Part shown: positions 24,301 to 36,410 of the stretch, one piece after another
How positions within the stretch are numbered: the stretch's first letter is position 1
Layout: each line of letters opens with the position of its first letter
Assembly (NCBI GenBank): GCA_008711295.1
Contig: VUYV01000062.1
Location: forward strand, 3,721,927-3,785,926
DNA: 64,000 nt
Source: Anarhynchus alexandrinus
Taxonomy: Eukaryota > Chordata > Aves > Charadriiformes > Charadriidae
Direction of reading: 5' to 3'
Notes under the pieces: model-generated
Seen by the model: only the letters and a program-made list of their open reading frames with translations
Databases searched by the model: none
What the model was told of the DNA's origin: nothing
Translations under genes and position numbers: made by a program

Positions 24301-25920
24301 CTTTTTGAAGACTTCAGTTGTGTTCTTGAATTGATCTTAGTCAGCCCTACAGAATTTAGTAGCAAATACATTTTGCATTTGAGACTTACATTTTTAGCCT
24401 GAGTGTTTGATAATGCAAAGCTAAAGTCATAGTCTGACCGAACTTGCTTCTGCAATCTGAGGTCCAGCACTATTTTGTAGCTTAAATTAAATTAATATTT
24501 TGTTTAGCCAAGGTCTTTTTAATAATAAAGTATGAATCTCATAATGAATACCTCTTCAAATTGGACTGAAAATGAATAGAATGATGTGGTCATTTGCCAT
24601 CAGGAGATTGAAAATGGCAGGTTTAGATAACCTGAAATTGAGTATGTATGGTGATAACTACACCTCCCTTTGTTAACTGTGATTATCATGCATTTTATTG
24701 GTGATTGCAAGTAGATTACTTCTAGTTTTGTTGTATTTGATTCTTAAAAAAAAAATAATTTTATCTTCTTTTTAGAGAAGGCTTATGCTAAGCTAATAGA
24801 TCCGGTGCTTTGGCTGGTACACATACTTGAGGCAAAGTGTAAGTTGGGCTGATGGGAAAACTGAGTACAGTCCAGGAAAATAATTTTGTCTTTAACTGAC
24901 TTGATCCCGACTAGTGAGTGTCTACTGTGTTCCACTGACTTCTGTGCCACTATGTGAATTTATGTCATTTTACTGTCACTTTTGAGGTTACTACAAAATC
25001 TAACTCGAAAAAATTGTAGATTTCCCCCTCCCTTGCTGAAAAGGCAATGAATTAGTTTTTTTGTGGCAGGAGACTTACACAGCTAGATAGTTTTCCATAA
25101 CACTCCAGATTTTTGTCTTTATACTTTATACATAAGGAAATAGTACCTTAAGCTGTTACACTTAGTCATCTGCCGTAAAGCTCAGTATCCAATTTTTTTA
25201 CTGGAGATTCCGATCTAGGGTTCTCCCAAAGAAAGGGAAGAAGCAGAATTTGGAATCAGGAAAATCTGGATTATATTTACTTCTAAACTTGTGATCATTT
25301 GATAGGTCAAGCTGCTGCACTAGTCATCTTATTAAACATTTTCTGATAGACACCTCAAATGATAAACTCTTAGTTGGGTTGGTCCATAGTCATTGTTTAC
25401 AGAAAGTACTAATGGGGTCATAAGTGGCAAATGTAGCAGGTTTTTTTGTAAAAACAGATAATTTGATATGTCAGTTACTATTGTAGGCCTTTGTGGTAAT
25501 AGTTCCTGATTAGTAAAGTAGTTACCTGCGGAAGGTTTCTACTAAGAATGCCCGTGGAGAGCCAGAACATGTAATTGTATTATGTCTAGGTATGACACTT
25601 CAATAAGTCAAGTGTTTCCACATCAGGATGAGAGCAAGTTAAAATATCTTTTCATTGCACAAAAGTACAGATACATGCAGAGGAAGTATAAGGATCCATC
25701 TGGCTGAGTATCCCTCTCCAGCAGTGACCACAAGCAGATGTGTAGGGAAGAGTAATATAGGACAGTTTTTATGGTATTTATTGTATTGTTTATGATATTT
25801 ATTCCCTCAAATATCCTCCCTGTTAATTGTACAATTACATTCTTCCCTTTCCTTCAACTCTTCAGCCTGGTACACTATATGCTGTGTCCTTTACTGGGCT
25901 ATCACTCCAACTGAGGGCTC
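21340..25920. other. Non-coding DNA, no gene seen
   Basis: About 4.6 kb with many frames of 60-91 codons and no domain. T-rich blocks occur near 21640-21665 and 22005-22030, and A-rich runs near 23441 and 24746. No LINE, LTR or structured RNA is recognised. Confidence 0.55.
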
Positions 25921-25924
25921 TACA

Positions 25925-25946
25925 GGGGTGGGTATGGGGAGGAGGG
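25925..25946 (+). other. G-quadruplex motif
   Basis: Four plus-strand G-runs of 4, 3, 4 and 3 bases are separated by loops of 1, 3 and 4 bases (T, TAT, AGGA). This satisfies the canonical four-run, loop 1-7 rule. It lies in a locally G-rich patch (25920-26060) of otherwise AT-rich DNA. No gene start is visible beside it. Confidence 0.7.
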
Positions 25947-25949
25947 TGT

Positions 25950-27005
25950 GTGCAGACATGGCCCTTTGCATGAGGTGGTGGTTGGAAATGCTCTGAGAAG
26001 CCTTGGGCAGCAATGAGTAACTCGAGTAAGGGGGAACATGGGGACTTCTGGAATAGGGCCACCTAGCTGAAAGCCCTGGGTAAATTTACAATAGAGTGAT
26101 CCTTTAGTAAAGCAATGGCTGGAGAGAACTGAGCTCTTCCTTTAAAAACCTGTGACAAGATCCTCATGTGTGGTACCAACAAAAACCCCGGGAATGTCTG
26201 CTGTGAGACATCTCTGTTCCTTTCAGCTGAGCTTTGGCCTGCTTAAGAACTTAGGCCCATCGTATTCTCTGTTTGCCTTATGGACGTACTAGAAAAGGCA
26301 AAATCCCTCTCTGCTCTTCAGGAGTGATGGTATTGAGTGTCTCTGTAATACCTAAGCCGAGACTATATAATTTTGTCCGAGAGGAAGGAATGGAAAGAAA
26401 ACTGGCTTTGTGGGTGTTTGGTTAGAGAGACCCGCAGTGTTTCCAACCAGTTAGAACATGGGGTGGCTGAAAATTCCGGAAAAGTGCTTTCCACTGCATA
26501 AGTAATGTGGATACAAGGAATTGTTTCACAGGAATTATTAATAGGAATTGAAGTAACGAGGCAACGTACATATTCTTCTGCGGAGAAGCCTTGGGTTGTG
26601 CACAAAAGGAGGAAAGTCACAGTGTTACTAGAAGGGCTCACAAAGGTCAAACCCTCAATTACAAACTGAATAGATTGTAAATAATACACGCAGGTCGCAG
26701 ACATATCTCTTTTTCCTATGATTAATTATGCAAATCTGGTATTCTATCTCAGGTCAGATCTATGACCATATAGTGTGTTCCTTTTTTGTGGAAAATTTCT
26801 GTGTTCTACTCCCTCCTCCCGAAAAGGAGCTACTAGTAGAGTTTCAGAACTTCCAAACCACATTTCTTGCTAATTTACTTCAAGCAAAGTGCATTTTATG
26901 GGCTTATCTACTAATTCTTTTGATTGAAACACAAGCAAAACTCAACCAACTTGAACAGGTTGAATGCCACATCTGTGCGGAAGATATCAGCACACTTATT
27001 TATGG
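25950..27005. other. Non-coding DNA, no gene seen
   Basis: Frames of 100 and 113 codons (26728-27030 plus, 26363-26704 minus) show no domains and overlap candidate non-coding sequence. No repeat recognised. Confidence 0.5.
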
Positions 27006-27009
27006 CTCA

Positions 27010-27280
27010 AAGAAACAGAGTCTAAATTAAAGCAGCTATTGCTATAGAGTGGATAAGCGGCCATTATGAATTATCCTTAATTATAGCGATTTCCTAAACT
27101 AATAAACCTGCTAAATCTTTATTGCAAAGGTTAGTTTACACAGTGCATATAAAATCCGCATGTGCTACGCATCAACCACCAGCTGTCTGACAGTGTGTTG
27201 CTATTGCAGTGAGTGTTCACATAAATTTTATGTTGGTTATATTAACAGTCAGTCCATATCACTACCCACAGATGCCAGTA
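27010..27280. promoter_or_regulatory. Candidate conserved block with MEIS-like palindrome
   Basis: The stretch is repeat-free and has TTAATTATAG and TTATTGCAAAGG words. A MEIS/TALE-type inverted pair CTGTC-T-GACAG sits at 27183-27193. The texture is that of vertebrate developmental enhancers. No alignment was available, so this remains a low-confidence call. Confidence 0.3.
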
Positions 27281-28350
27281 GACATAAAAATTGCTCTCCA
27301 GTGAGCCTAAATATCCCTAGAAGCTAGTTGTGTCTAATGTTCCATGTAGTATTTGTACGTGAAAGCAGCAGATTGAAAAGTTATTTACAGATGAATATTT
27401 CAATCCAGTTAGTTCATATTGGCCTACTTAGGCTTCTTTGCTGGTTTATTTGTATGCTAAATAATTCACTAAAGGTTCTTGTTTACTTTCAAAAGTAGTT
27501 TCTATGAAATGCAGACAACAAAACCAACTTTAGGTGCTCAAAAGGCTAAACAGCCCTGTTTTAAATGCAGGTCAGAGCTACAGACAGCATCTTGCAGATG
27601 GGCTGTCACTCACGGTTCTACCCTTTTAGTTGCTGGGGTTTTAAGGAATTTACTGAGATTTGATGTTTTCATATAAATTTTTGGCGAGAACGGGTTATTT
27701 TTTCTTAATCTATCCTTTTTCATGGACAAATGTGAGGTCCTTCAGGGTCTTCCCGTTAAGCAGGCGGTGCTGGCAGCACGCAGCGTGTTGTGGGCTATTA
27801 GATGGATTCTTGACAGTGCGCAGGACTAGCAGGTGCAGTAGATATGTGATTCCTCCTGCTGTAGGACATAACTATGTTTTTTGCATGAATTTCCGTGTGT
27901 GTTTGCACGCCATTTGTTGTACACTTTGGTTTCTTGATTATTCAGAGCACTGGGCGAATTCAGCCACTGTCTGTTCCTTTACTGAGATCCAGCAACTTAG
28001 GGACACTCAACATAGCACTGTGTAGATCACAGAGTTCATCCGTGTGCTAACTTTTTATTTTATCATATTGATTTTATCATTTTTACTGTTTGTAGCAGGA
28101 GTTGCTTTATTGATATTTACTCAACCCCTCTTTGTGCAAACGCTGTAGAATACTTTGTTGCAAGTATTGACATACATCGTCTGGTTGCTTCACCACCAGC
28201 AGCTTATTTCACCCAAATGGTATTCAGATGCTGTAATTGTTTCTTGCTATTGATTTTAGATTGCGTTTATAACATGCTTCCGAAGACCATAGCACACATG
28301 CTGTGTCTGGCTAGAGTTTCAATTCAACCTTTTCAACAAGAATATGAATC
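27281..28350. other. Non-coding DNA, no gene seen
   Basis: Frames of 65 and 121 codons lack domains. The 228-codon frame starting at 28217 is open by chance until it enters the CR1 at about 28379; only its CR1 part is meaningful. Confidence 0.5.
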
Positions 28351-28353
28351 ACA

Positions 28354-28377
28354 CATATTACGCATCCATATTACGCA
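28354..28377. repeat. 11-base direct repeat at CR1 5' junction
   Basis: CATATTACGCA occurs at 28354-28364 and again at 28367-28377, two bases apart, directly before the first recognisable CR1 base. It may be a small duplication created when the truncated CR1 was joined to the target, or a pre-existing local repeat. Confidence 0.85.
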
Positions 28378-28992
28378 CGCCAACCGCATCCTGGGCTGCA
28401 TCAAAAGAAGTGTGGCCAGCAGGGCGAGGGAGGTGATTCTGCCCCTCTACTCCACTCTCGTGAGACCCCACCTGGAGTACTGCGTCCAGCTCTGGAGTCC
28501 CCAACATAAGAAGGACATGGACCTGTTGGAGCGTGTCCAGAGGAGGGCCACGAGGATGATCCGAGGGCTGGAGCACCTCTCCTATGAGGAGAGGCTGAAG
28601 GAGTTGGGGCTGTTCAGCCTGGAGAAGAGAAGGCTCCGGGGAGATCTTATTGCGGCCTTTCAGTACCTAAAGGGGGCCTACAGGAGAGCTGGGGAAGGAC
28701 TTTTTACTAGGGCATGTAGTGACAGGACAAGGGGGAATGGCTTTAAACTGGAAGAGGGCAGGTTTAGATTGAACATTAGGAAGAAGTTTTTCACTTTGAG
28801 GGTGGTGAGGCACTGGAACAGGTTGCCCAGAGAGGTTGTTGAGTCCCCATCCCTGGAGGTGTTCAAGGCCAGGCTGGACGTGGCCTTGGGCAACCTGGTC
28901 TAGTGGGAGGTGTCCCTGCCTATGGCAGGGGGGTTGGAACTCGATGATCTTCAAGGTCCTTTCCAACCTAAACCATTCTATGATTCTATGAT
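28378..28992 (+). mobile_element. CR1 LINE, 5'-truncated, avian type
   Basis: This is the 3' end of a chicken-repeat-1 non-LTR retrotransposon, about 615 bases of a roughly 4.5 kb element. It begins in the reverse-transcriptase region (GCCAACCGCATCCTGGGCTG), runs through the end of the open frame at 28903, a short 3' UTR (TTGGAACTCGATGATCTTCA), and ends at 28992 with the terminal repeat ATTCTATGATTCTATGAT at 28975-28992. CR1 has no poly-A tail; the short tandem repeat is its normal end, and 5' truncation is the rule. The reading frame is intact to its stop, so the copy is fairly young. The sequence resembles subfamilies common in Neoaves and waterfowl more than the dominant chicken CR1-F, but I cannot assign the subfamily. 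Confidence 0.95.
28379..28903 (+). pseudogene. CR1 ORF2 C-terminal fragment (reverse transcriptase end)
   Basis: This is the last 174 codons of the CR1 ORF2 polyprotein (endonuclease plus reverse transcriptase), from [10 protein letters not shown] to the TAG at 28901-28903. Visible family words are [59 protein letters not shown] and [18 protein letters not shown]. They lie in the normal order for the thumb and C-terminal part of CR1 reverse transcriptase. The endonuclease and the catalytic YADD-type polymerase core are missing through 5' truncation, so the fragment cannot act alone. The open frame extends upstream to 28217 by chance, so that ATG is not a biological start. The minus-strand frames over this region are shadows. 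Confidence 0.9.
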
Positions 28993-30130
28993 ATTAAAAT
29001 TGCAACAGCATAGTGTTTTAAGCCTAGATTTGCTTTGCAAAGATCTCTCAAGAAAGACTGAGACCAGTCAGTTCTTGAGAGATTGTGAAGGAGTATCTTA
29101 ACGCTGCCTAAAGAACAGTTGGATATTTTTGCAGGCGTTCTGAGCTATTAATGACTATCCTAGCATAATACTGGGGATGCTATACTGTCAATGGTGCCCT
29201 ATTTTTGTACAAGGTATGTAGTTGCTCAGGCTTAGGTTCACAAAGACATTTAAGAGCCTGTTATTTTGTTGCCTGCGTGTCCTACCCTTTGTAACATGAG
29301 GACTTCGGGGCAAATTTAATCTTAAACAATTGCTAGAGGTAGCTGAATAGTGCAAAATACCCTCTGCAAGTGTTTCTTTAAAGAACGAGATTTCACTTTG
29401 TTTGTGCTCGAGTCCCATTCAATCTTTCCACAGAAGTTTTTATTAATAAGTTAAGCTGCCAAAGTGCCATGGAGGCACGTGTCTTTAGCGACATCCCCCA
29501 GCGAATGAAAACTCTGAATGTAAAATTGAAATACTTGCACTAGGAAATACCCAGGGATGAAGTAGAAGCCTATGATACCTATGATATCGCCTAGTAAAAT
29601 TAACCAGTAGGACATGTATAACATACCTATTGACTTTTATCAATTTGATTTTTATTTATTTTTTTTAGCCAACAGCAATAGACCATAACCTTCAGTTATA
29701 CCATCATAACCATCAGTTTACATAACGTTAGGAAACCTGACATAACCTTCCGAAAAGTCAGAGTAAAGTAGGTGCTATAAAGTATAGGTAAATTTCTTCT
29801 CTTGTGCCACAAAAATGTGAACTAACTGCCGAATTATTACTTATTTGACTGGTGGTGCATTTTGCACAACAAATGCTGTGTTACCATGCTGATTATAGAA
29901 TTAGATAGCTATAGAAGATATCTCTTTGAAGAACTGAATAGTAATTTTTAAAATTAGTTTGCATGCTTATTTTTGAAAACTGAGTTGCATTCTGTTTATT
30001 AAAAGAAGGGCGATAAATTAAATCCAACTAAATGTAGAATCCCTGGGAAAGTTAATGGGGGTTCGCACCAAAAGTGTTTGGGCAGTTTTGAAAATTTTAC
30101 TTGCATTAAGAAAAATAAAAAAAGAATATT
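28993..30130. other. Non-coding DNA, no gene seen
   Basis: AT-rich with short frames only. A direct word CATAACC recurs near 29683-29745 (four times), a minor local repetition. Confidence 0.5.
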
Positions 30131-30134
30131 TCAT

Positions 30135-30410
30135 AAATGTGCAAGAGCGTATGTTTATGCGGAGGCGCAACTTCATTCCACAGGGAATTAGTTTTCCCAA
30201 AAGGAGCCGAGTTGAGCATTGTTCATATTAAAATACAAAACTCGGCTACATTTGCCAAAATATCAGCAATTGAATTCAGTCCTCGTGTGATTGCATCAAA
30301 TAGAAAACTTGGCCCCACAGTGTTAGCTGTGAGTAATGACAAATCAGCAGCACTTTTACAGCAGACAGGCAAAGAAAACAAGCCATTATGAAATATTAGT
30401 GTACGTGTTG
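30135..30410. promoter_or_regulatory. Candidate conserved non-coding block
   Basis: This repeat-free stretch of even composition has AAACTCGGC, CAATTGAATTC and TTAGCTGTGAGTAATGACAA words. An 84-codon frame crosses it with no domain. It resembles ancient enhancers by texture only. Confidence 0.3.
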
Positions 30411-33400
30411 TGAGACATCAGCATTCTGCAGAAGCTGTCCCATTTGTCAGTGCTGCCCTAGACACTGTAGAATACACATACTTAAGGAAATTTGTGTGTG
30501 TAATTTTTATATGTAAAAGAAAAAAAAGTCTGCATTCATTCCAACTCCTGTGTAGCACTGAGAAACACAAAGTTTATGAAAGGAGTTAAATTACATGCTT
30601 TGTATTTTGATAAAAGGGTGTAAACGTTTTGCAAGTCTACTAAATATTTGGAATGCGGCATTTTACAGTGGAGAAATCGTGGCATCTTCAGACGGATTCT
30701 CAGCTTCCTGAGGACTTTTCCTGAATTCAGGGGAGGTGTGCGCTGTGCGAGGAGCTCAGGACTGGGCTCCGTCGTCGTCAGTTAATTGGGCAGAAGTCTG
30801 GCAAAGCAGCGTTTGAAAGAAGCATATGAATGAAGGCAGACAGGCAGCCTGCAACAACTAATTCACCCACGTAACACATCTTTGAACTGTCTAAGGCATA
30901 CCTAACTGTTTACATGCTACCAACAAGAGTAAATACTCTGAACAGAAGGAAGAGACAGAGTTGCTGTGAATAAAGAAAAAGATTACAAGACAGCCCATCT
31001 GCTAGAGAGTACCTGTCACCTCCAGTTACAAGCCAGAGGCAGCCCTACCTCCTGGCAACTAGAGAGCCCAGTTTATTATTCAAACAGTAGAGAGGAAGAA
31101 GCTAACTTAGACCTCCACTTTCTGTCTGATACGGTGTCAAAACATCAGTTTCCGGGAGTCTTGTGGACAGAATGGTGAGGATAAGTTGAGTCTAAACACT
31201 AACAAGACAATAGCTAAAAGAATCTACGGCTTCAGCGAAGCTGAATGGCTGTCCTTGCTAATAGCTGTGAAAGGGATTCAACACACTGGCTGTCGGGTGC
31301 AGGCAAGAATTCTGCCAAGGAAAGTGCTACTAGCAATGGGGACGAGAATTATATTAATAGCTAAGGTAATCTTGTTATCCTTTAGAATCCTGATTATAGT
31401 CATTTGAAAATAAAACCAAACCAACCGGTTTGTCATTGTGCTGTGAAGCTGACAAAGGCACTTTTAGAGGGCCTTAAATTAAGCCACTTCATTTTCTTTT
31501 CTCTTTGGAATACCTATTGTTTATACATATGTATTATATGGTAGATACTGGAATACCTATATTGTGATTGGAAACCTATTGTTTATGCCTACAGCCAGGT
31601 CAAGTTTCCCTCCTTCCGTTAACATCTTCAAGGTCAGGTAGACTGGTCACAGTCGGTTTTCACTGCTCTTATAATGTTTTTGTTTTATCTAGTATCCCTT
31701 GGAGAACAGACAAATTGGGTGCATACATGTAGCAGGCCATCTTGACATTGATTTTTGAAGGTTCATTAGATAAATGCTGACATCATAGATTGATGTCTCT
31801 TTAAAACAGTGCCTAGCACAGAACCATTGGGGGAATCAAAAATATCGACTTACCATGTTTGTGCAGAAGGCCCACTGGAGAGCTCCTGCATTAATGGGTC
31901 CATCAATTTAGATGTTCTTTAATTATTCTAATTGCACACCTTGCAGCTGGAAACTGACTTTATTAGAACTTGTGGCTAGGTAGTCGCACCTATCTCAGAG
32001 AAGAAATAGCAGTGGATAATAGTGACTTTTATCTACTTTGTGATCACATCTTGAATTGTTCGGGTTTTTTTGTTGTTTGGGTTTTTTGTGTGGTTTTTTT
32101 GCTTTATTATGGGCTAATTTGCCTGTGTAACATGGTGGTGAAAATGAATAGAGATGAAGCGATGGGCCAATGCAGAGGCCAAGAAGCTATATGGTACTTT
32201 AGAGAAATACATGCTGGTAAAATAAAGTTGATGGTTTTGTTCGTGTTTAACCCCTCACCCTGGTACCATCAATAGATTGAAGACATCATTTGTATCTGCA
32301 AGTGTTTGTTTAATTAAGACCTCCTAAAAATCTTTGCTATTGATTCATTCCATTATCTTATTGATTAACTGCGCTGGATCATGTACTTGCTCTTTAGTGG
32401 AAGGCAACAGTTTCAGCCTGCTGTCATTTACCCACAGATGTGAACAGTAAGCAATGTTCAGCATCCATGTCTGCCAAAGTGTCTTGTGTTTTAATGAAGT
32501 ACTGGCTGCAATTCCCTGTATTACATGAGAAAAGCCAGTTGTCTCCTGCTGGTGGTGTGACCAAGCATAAAGGTTTTCTTCCAGTTATTCATAAAGCAGC
32601 TGCTTACCAGGGAATGTTAGAAAGTTGTGCTTTGCATTTCGATGTTAAAATCTAGAGGTTTGAGTCAGAGCAGCAAATTAACACAGATGACCTGCATGTT
32701 TTCATTTCTATGCTTTTGTATTTTGTTTTTTTCCATACTGGAAAATACTGAAAACCAGGATTTTTTTATAATATGATGTCATATTTGTAGCATGCAGCTT
32801 CACCTTGTGGAGTTTACTGCATGACCTAGTATTAATATATGTGTATATATCTGATAAAAGCATCCCACCGCTGCCTCTCTGAAGATTTTTCTCAGGAAAA
32901 TAATTCAGTAACAACATTCTGACTGCTCAAGAATCGGACTGTCTGGCTACATTTGTGCAGCCGCATGTGCCCTTGTTTGTCAGCTCTTTGTCGTCTTTTT
33001 TGTAGAGAAACATCCCTTCCTTATACCAGTGTGATAGCAACATGGCACGTAGTACCTTATTTTACAATTCTAGAAATGAGTTTCTGTGTTGGAAGTGGGA
33101 ATCTGACAACTCGGACCTGCGGGGATCTGCTGCCACAAGGTCACACAAATGTAATGTACCCGTCTGTTTGCCCACCCCTGGGTAGGCTGAGTGCTGGTTT
33201 TAGAAATGCTCTATGCCGCCTCTCAGATTTTTAGGGGCTACCATTAGTTGCAAGAAAGAGGTGGTGACTGACAGTAAAATTATGGGTAAGTTTAAAGCAA
33301 AGGAAAAAACCGAGCCCGGCATTTTCTCCTTCTGTCCTGACATTTGAGTGACAATCCAGATTGGTCCGGAGTAACTGCCAATATTTCAGTGGAAAATTTT

Positions 33401-35535
33401 AAAACATTATGCATGCCATATTGAAGTGTTTCATAGGAAATAGGGCATATATTCTATATTTTCACATGCAGCTCTTTCTTGACATTTCCAATATACTTTA
33501 TGTACTCTGGGTGGTCTAGTGAATGCCAGCGGGTTCTTTGTTGCCATTGTGAAGGGAGGGCTCAGAAGCTCCCCCCACGACAAAATCACTACTTTTTTTC
33601 CTCCCTATTTTATATAAAAAGAAAACTTCTCCACTTGGGCTGTTTTAAAATTCTAGCTCAATTGAGACTTTTGTGTTTAGTTAAGTTTATATATCTGCTG
33701 GCATGCTTTGTTAATTTAAGCCAAACCCTCAACTTTACCTTGGCAGAGACACTGATTTTGTTGGGTTCCCTGCACCCTGTTAAATGAGCTAGTACCAAAA
33801 CAACATCCAAAGGACAAATGGCTGTGTTCTGATTACTTTTCAGGGTCTTTGATGGCAGTAGGAAGTCCTGACTCAGCCTTTATGATACCTTAGCATGGCA
33901 ATCCTGAATGCCTCAGGTTATTTGTAACTGCATAAACACTAAAATTAAATCACGAAGAAAAAGTTCTTCAAGTTCTTGTTGTTTAAGCCGCCTCTGAGAG
34001 CATATCATACAACTTTTTATTTTCCAGAATCTGTTTATGTTGAAATAGTAGGTTGCCCCGTTTGCTATCCTGAGTAATTGTAATATTTATCATATAAATA
34101 TGTATCATATATGAAAAGTTACTAGCCACATTCTGGAATTGTGCAGGACAGGACAGGGTAGAAAGGACTACCTTGTTGCAGGAATCCCTCTTTCTTCCCT
34201 TCTGAATTTCTTCTGTTTATTTAACCCCAGTGACTTCATCGCTTTGGGGTTGCTGTTGTGGGAGATCCCAGGAATCTCCCAGGTGACTGGAAGGGTTTGT
34301 GTCAGAACTGAATTTTTTTATGTGGTGGGGAATCAGAGTAGGAACGCAAATACTTGCCTGACAGGTCCCTGGAAGAGTGAATGACTGAGGTGGCAGGGTG
34401 CTATAGATTTTAGCAGCAGACTGGGGGACGACAGGACGGGACTTGTACGTTAGTTTGATAGGGCTTTCAATTACACAGTCTTGGCATCTGTGTGGTATTC
34501 TTTCTGTTCCATGTCTGGCTTGGATTTTTTGCTTAGCTTCGGTCTGCTCCTTTTCTTAGGTTCTGAGCACTTACTGTGATTAGAGAACAGAGCAAATACT
34601 CAGCCAGAATGGGTTTTGTCCAGTTCTTTACCAGTAATTGAAATGATGGGAGAAAAGCTCCATGTGTTCCTTCTTATTATTTCATCTGCAGATGGGCTGA
34701 TTGGACCCACTGTTTGTAAATTACAGTGCAGCGCTGTAAATTCACTTTAGATAGTCGTACCCTGGATGGCTTTAAATTAACTGCAATTGGGTACTGGTGA
34801 AGCATAGCTATAAAGCGTTGGTCCCCTTGTTGAGGTCCCGGGTTACTTTGTAAGATCAAAGACACATACTGTATACTGCTCGCCCTTACCTAAACTGTTA
34901 AGTGTATCCTGGCTAGCTCAGGGATGCTTAGAGGAACGGGATCGCACCTTTGGATTGTGGTTGAGGCTTTATTAGTTTATATTCACAGAAGTAAAGAACA
35001 ATACAGTTTCAGCATCTTACTGGAAAACAGACTGGGCTTGTTCCTCACTGTTGCGAAATCCAATTGCTTTGTAATCTTAGGTAATTCACCTATATCTGTA
35101 CAGGAAAATGTAGATAGTAGTAATCAATATTTATATAAAGGGTAGATGTGAGTCTCAGGAAAAATGTCAATGTTTTAGATATTTTCTATAAGGACAAAAA
35201 GTCAAATTCTTAAAAATTTACTGTAAAATTCAATTCAAAAGACACTTTAGCACAGGCTACTGAAAGTATTTCATGTTCCCAAAACATATATGAGTTTTGA
35301 GAGTTCTCTTGCATATATTTAGCTGAAATTTCCAAATGTAAGTTACTTGTTTTGAATATGTTGAAATTAGGGTTTTTTTACAATTTGGAAATGTCTTTCC
35401 AAAATATCTTTGAAATGTTTAATAAATTGAAACTGACCTTTTCCACCAACTTTTACAGTTTCAAGAAACTAGGATTTTCTGGGGAAAACATGTTTCATTG
35501 AAAAGATCCCAGCTAAATCTATTGAAGATTTATTA
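30411..35535. other. Non-coding DNA, no gene seen
   Basis: About 5 kb with frames of 60-102 codons and no domain. T/G-rich low complexity lies near 32060-32105. An AP-1/MAF-like TGACTCAGC occurs at 33869-33877. The 32440-32650 and 33840-33960 parts have a conserved-looking texture, but nothing specific is strong. Confidence 0.5.
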
Positions 35536-35537
35536 TT

Positions 35538-35600
35538 TATCATGGACCAAATCTTGCTTTCTGTACCTACATAAATAGTTAATGAAAGTGCTTCCAAGCA
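35538..35600 (+). repeat. Possible ancient amniote repeat fragment
   Basis: GGACCAAATCTTGCTTTCTG at 35543-35562 resembles the left end 'GGACCAAATYCTGCTCTCAGTTACA' of the same old amniote repeat group as 21229-21338. The match fades after about 50 bases. Confidence 0.35.
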
Positions 35601-35624
35601 TAAAGCATGAACTATTTGGACCAA

Positions 35625-35710
35625 TGTTATAAAGTGCTTTGAGCTGGGAGAAATAGAAGCTGGAACATGGAAGTTACATTATAAGCAGAGTTATTTTTGT
35701 TCTGTAGAAA
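35625..35710 (+). repeat. Ancient LINE 3'-end-like fragment (L3/CR1 type)
   Basis: TTATAAAGTGCTTTGAG then GAAATAGAAGCTGG then TTATAAGCAGAGTTATT follow the remembered old LINE tail 'TAAAGCGCTTTGAGATCCTYGGATGAAAGGYGCTATATAAATGCAAAGTATTATT'. The complementary orientation of this word occurs at 371-430. Diverged and short. Confidence 0.4.
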
Positions 35711-36334
35711 AACTTCTAATTGTCAAAGACTTTAAAAAGAAAGTCTCTTTGTTTCCCTTTTGAGTTCTATGAGAGTTAACTTCAACACAAATTGCTAATA
35801 TTTTATTGCAGTTGTCAAAAACTCAGTGCTCCTGTTTTGATTAGTGAAATATAGGCAGATCAGCTGAACAATTAAAACCTCCAAATAAAATTTCATGAAT
35901 TGCCAAACTGAGCATGAGCTCCCAGTGGAAAGGACTTATTTTTAAAGTTGATATGTTGGTGCATAAGGTCTTTACCGGTTTACAGCTCTGCTGACTGGAG
36001 TGTACAAAAGTATTTCACAAAGCATCACATCTTGGTCTTTTCTAGATGGTGAACATACTGCATTCATATAATAGATATCTGAATGCATGTATCATTATGT
36101 AACATCAATTAAATAGGTTCTTTTAGAAGAAAATAACACTTGTAATTGCTGAAACAGGCACAAGTGTCTGGAGTACTTTGAAATCTGAACAGAAAGAAAA
36201 CACTTTGAAGTAAGGTCTGGGTTAAAAAGCAATGGTAATCCACTATTTTGGGGGGGGAAATACAGGGTTAATCTTGCTGGAATATTAATATAGTTTCTCC
36301 AAAAATTTGCTGTTTATGCTTTGAGATTGATATG

Positions 36335-36410
36335 GTGTCCAGTTCTGTACAGGAAGCATGTTCAGAAGTAATCAAAGTGAATGGGAGTCTTGTCCAAACA
36401 AGAACAGCAG
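36335..36410 (+). repeat. Ancient amniote repeat fragment
   Basis: The words AAAGTGAATGGGAGTCTTGTCC and AACAGCAGAATAAGAC, in that order and spacing, match the old amniote word 'TGAAGTCAATGGGAGTYTTGCCTGAGTAAGGACTGCAGAATCAGGCC'. Several substitutions. Family not named. Confidence 0.45.

Noticed and set aside
28217..28378. Upstream start of the 228-codon frame
   Set aside because: Only the part from about 28379 is CR1-derived. The 54 codons before it are unrelated flanking DNA that happens to be open.
28358..28966. Minus-strand frames of 71-99 codons over the CR1
   Set aside because: Antisense shadows of the CR1 reverse-transcriptase frame.
34055..34072. let-7-like word near GAAATAGTAGGTTG
   Set aside because: Seed differs from TGAGGTAG and no complementary arm forms a precursor hairpin nearby.
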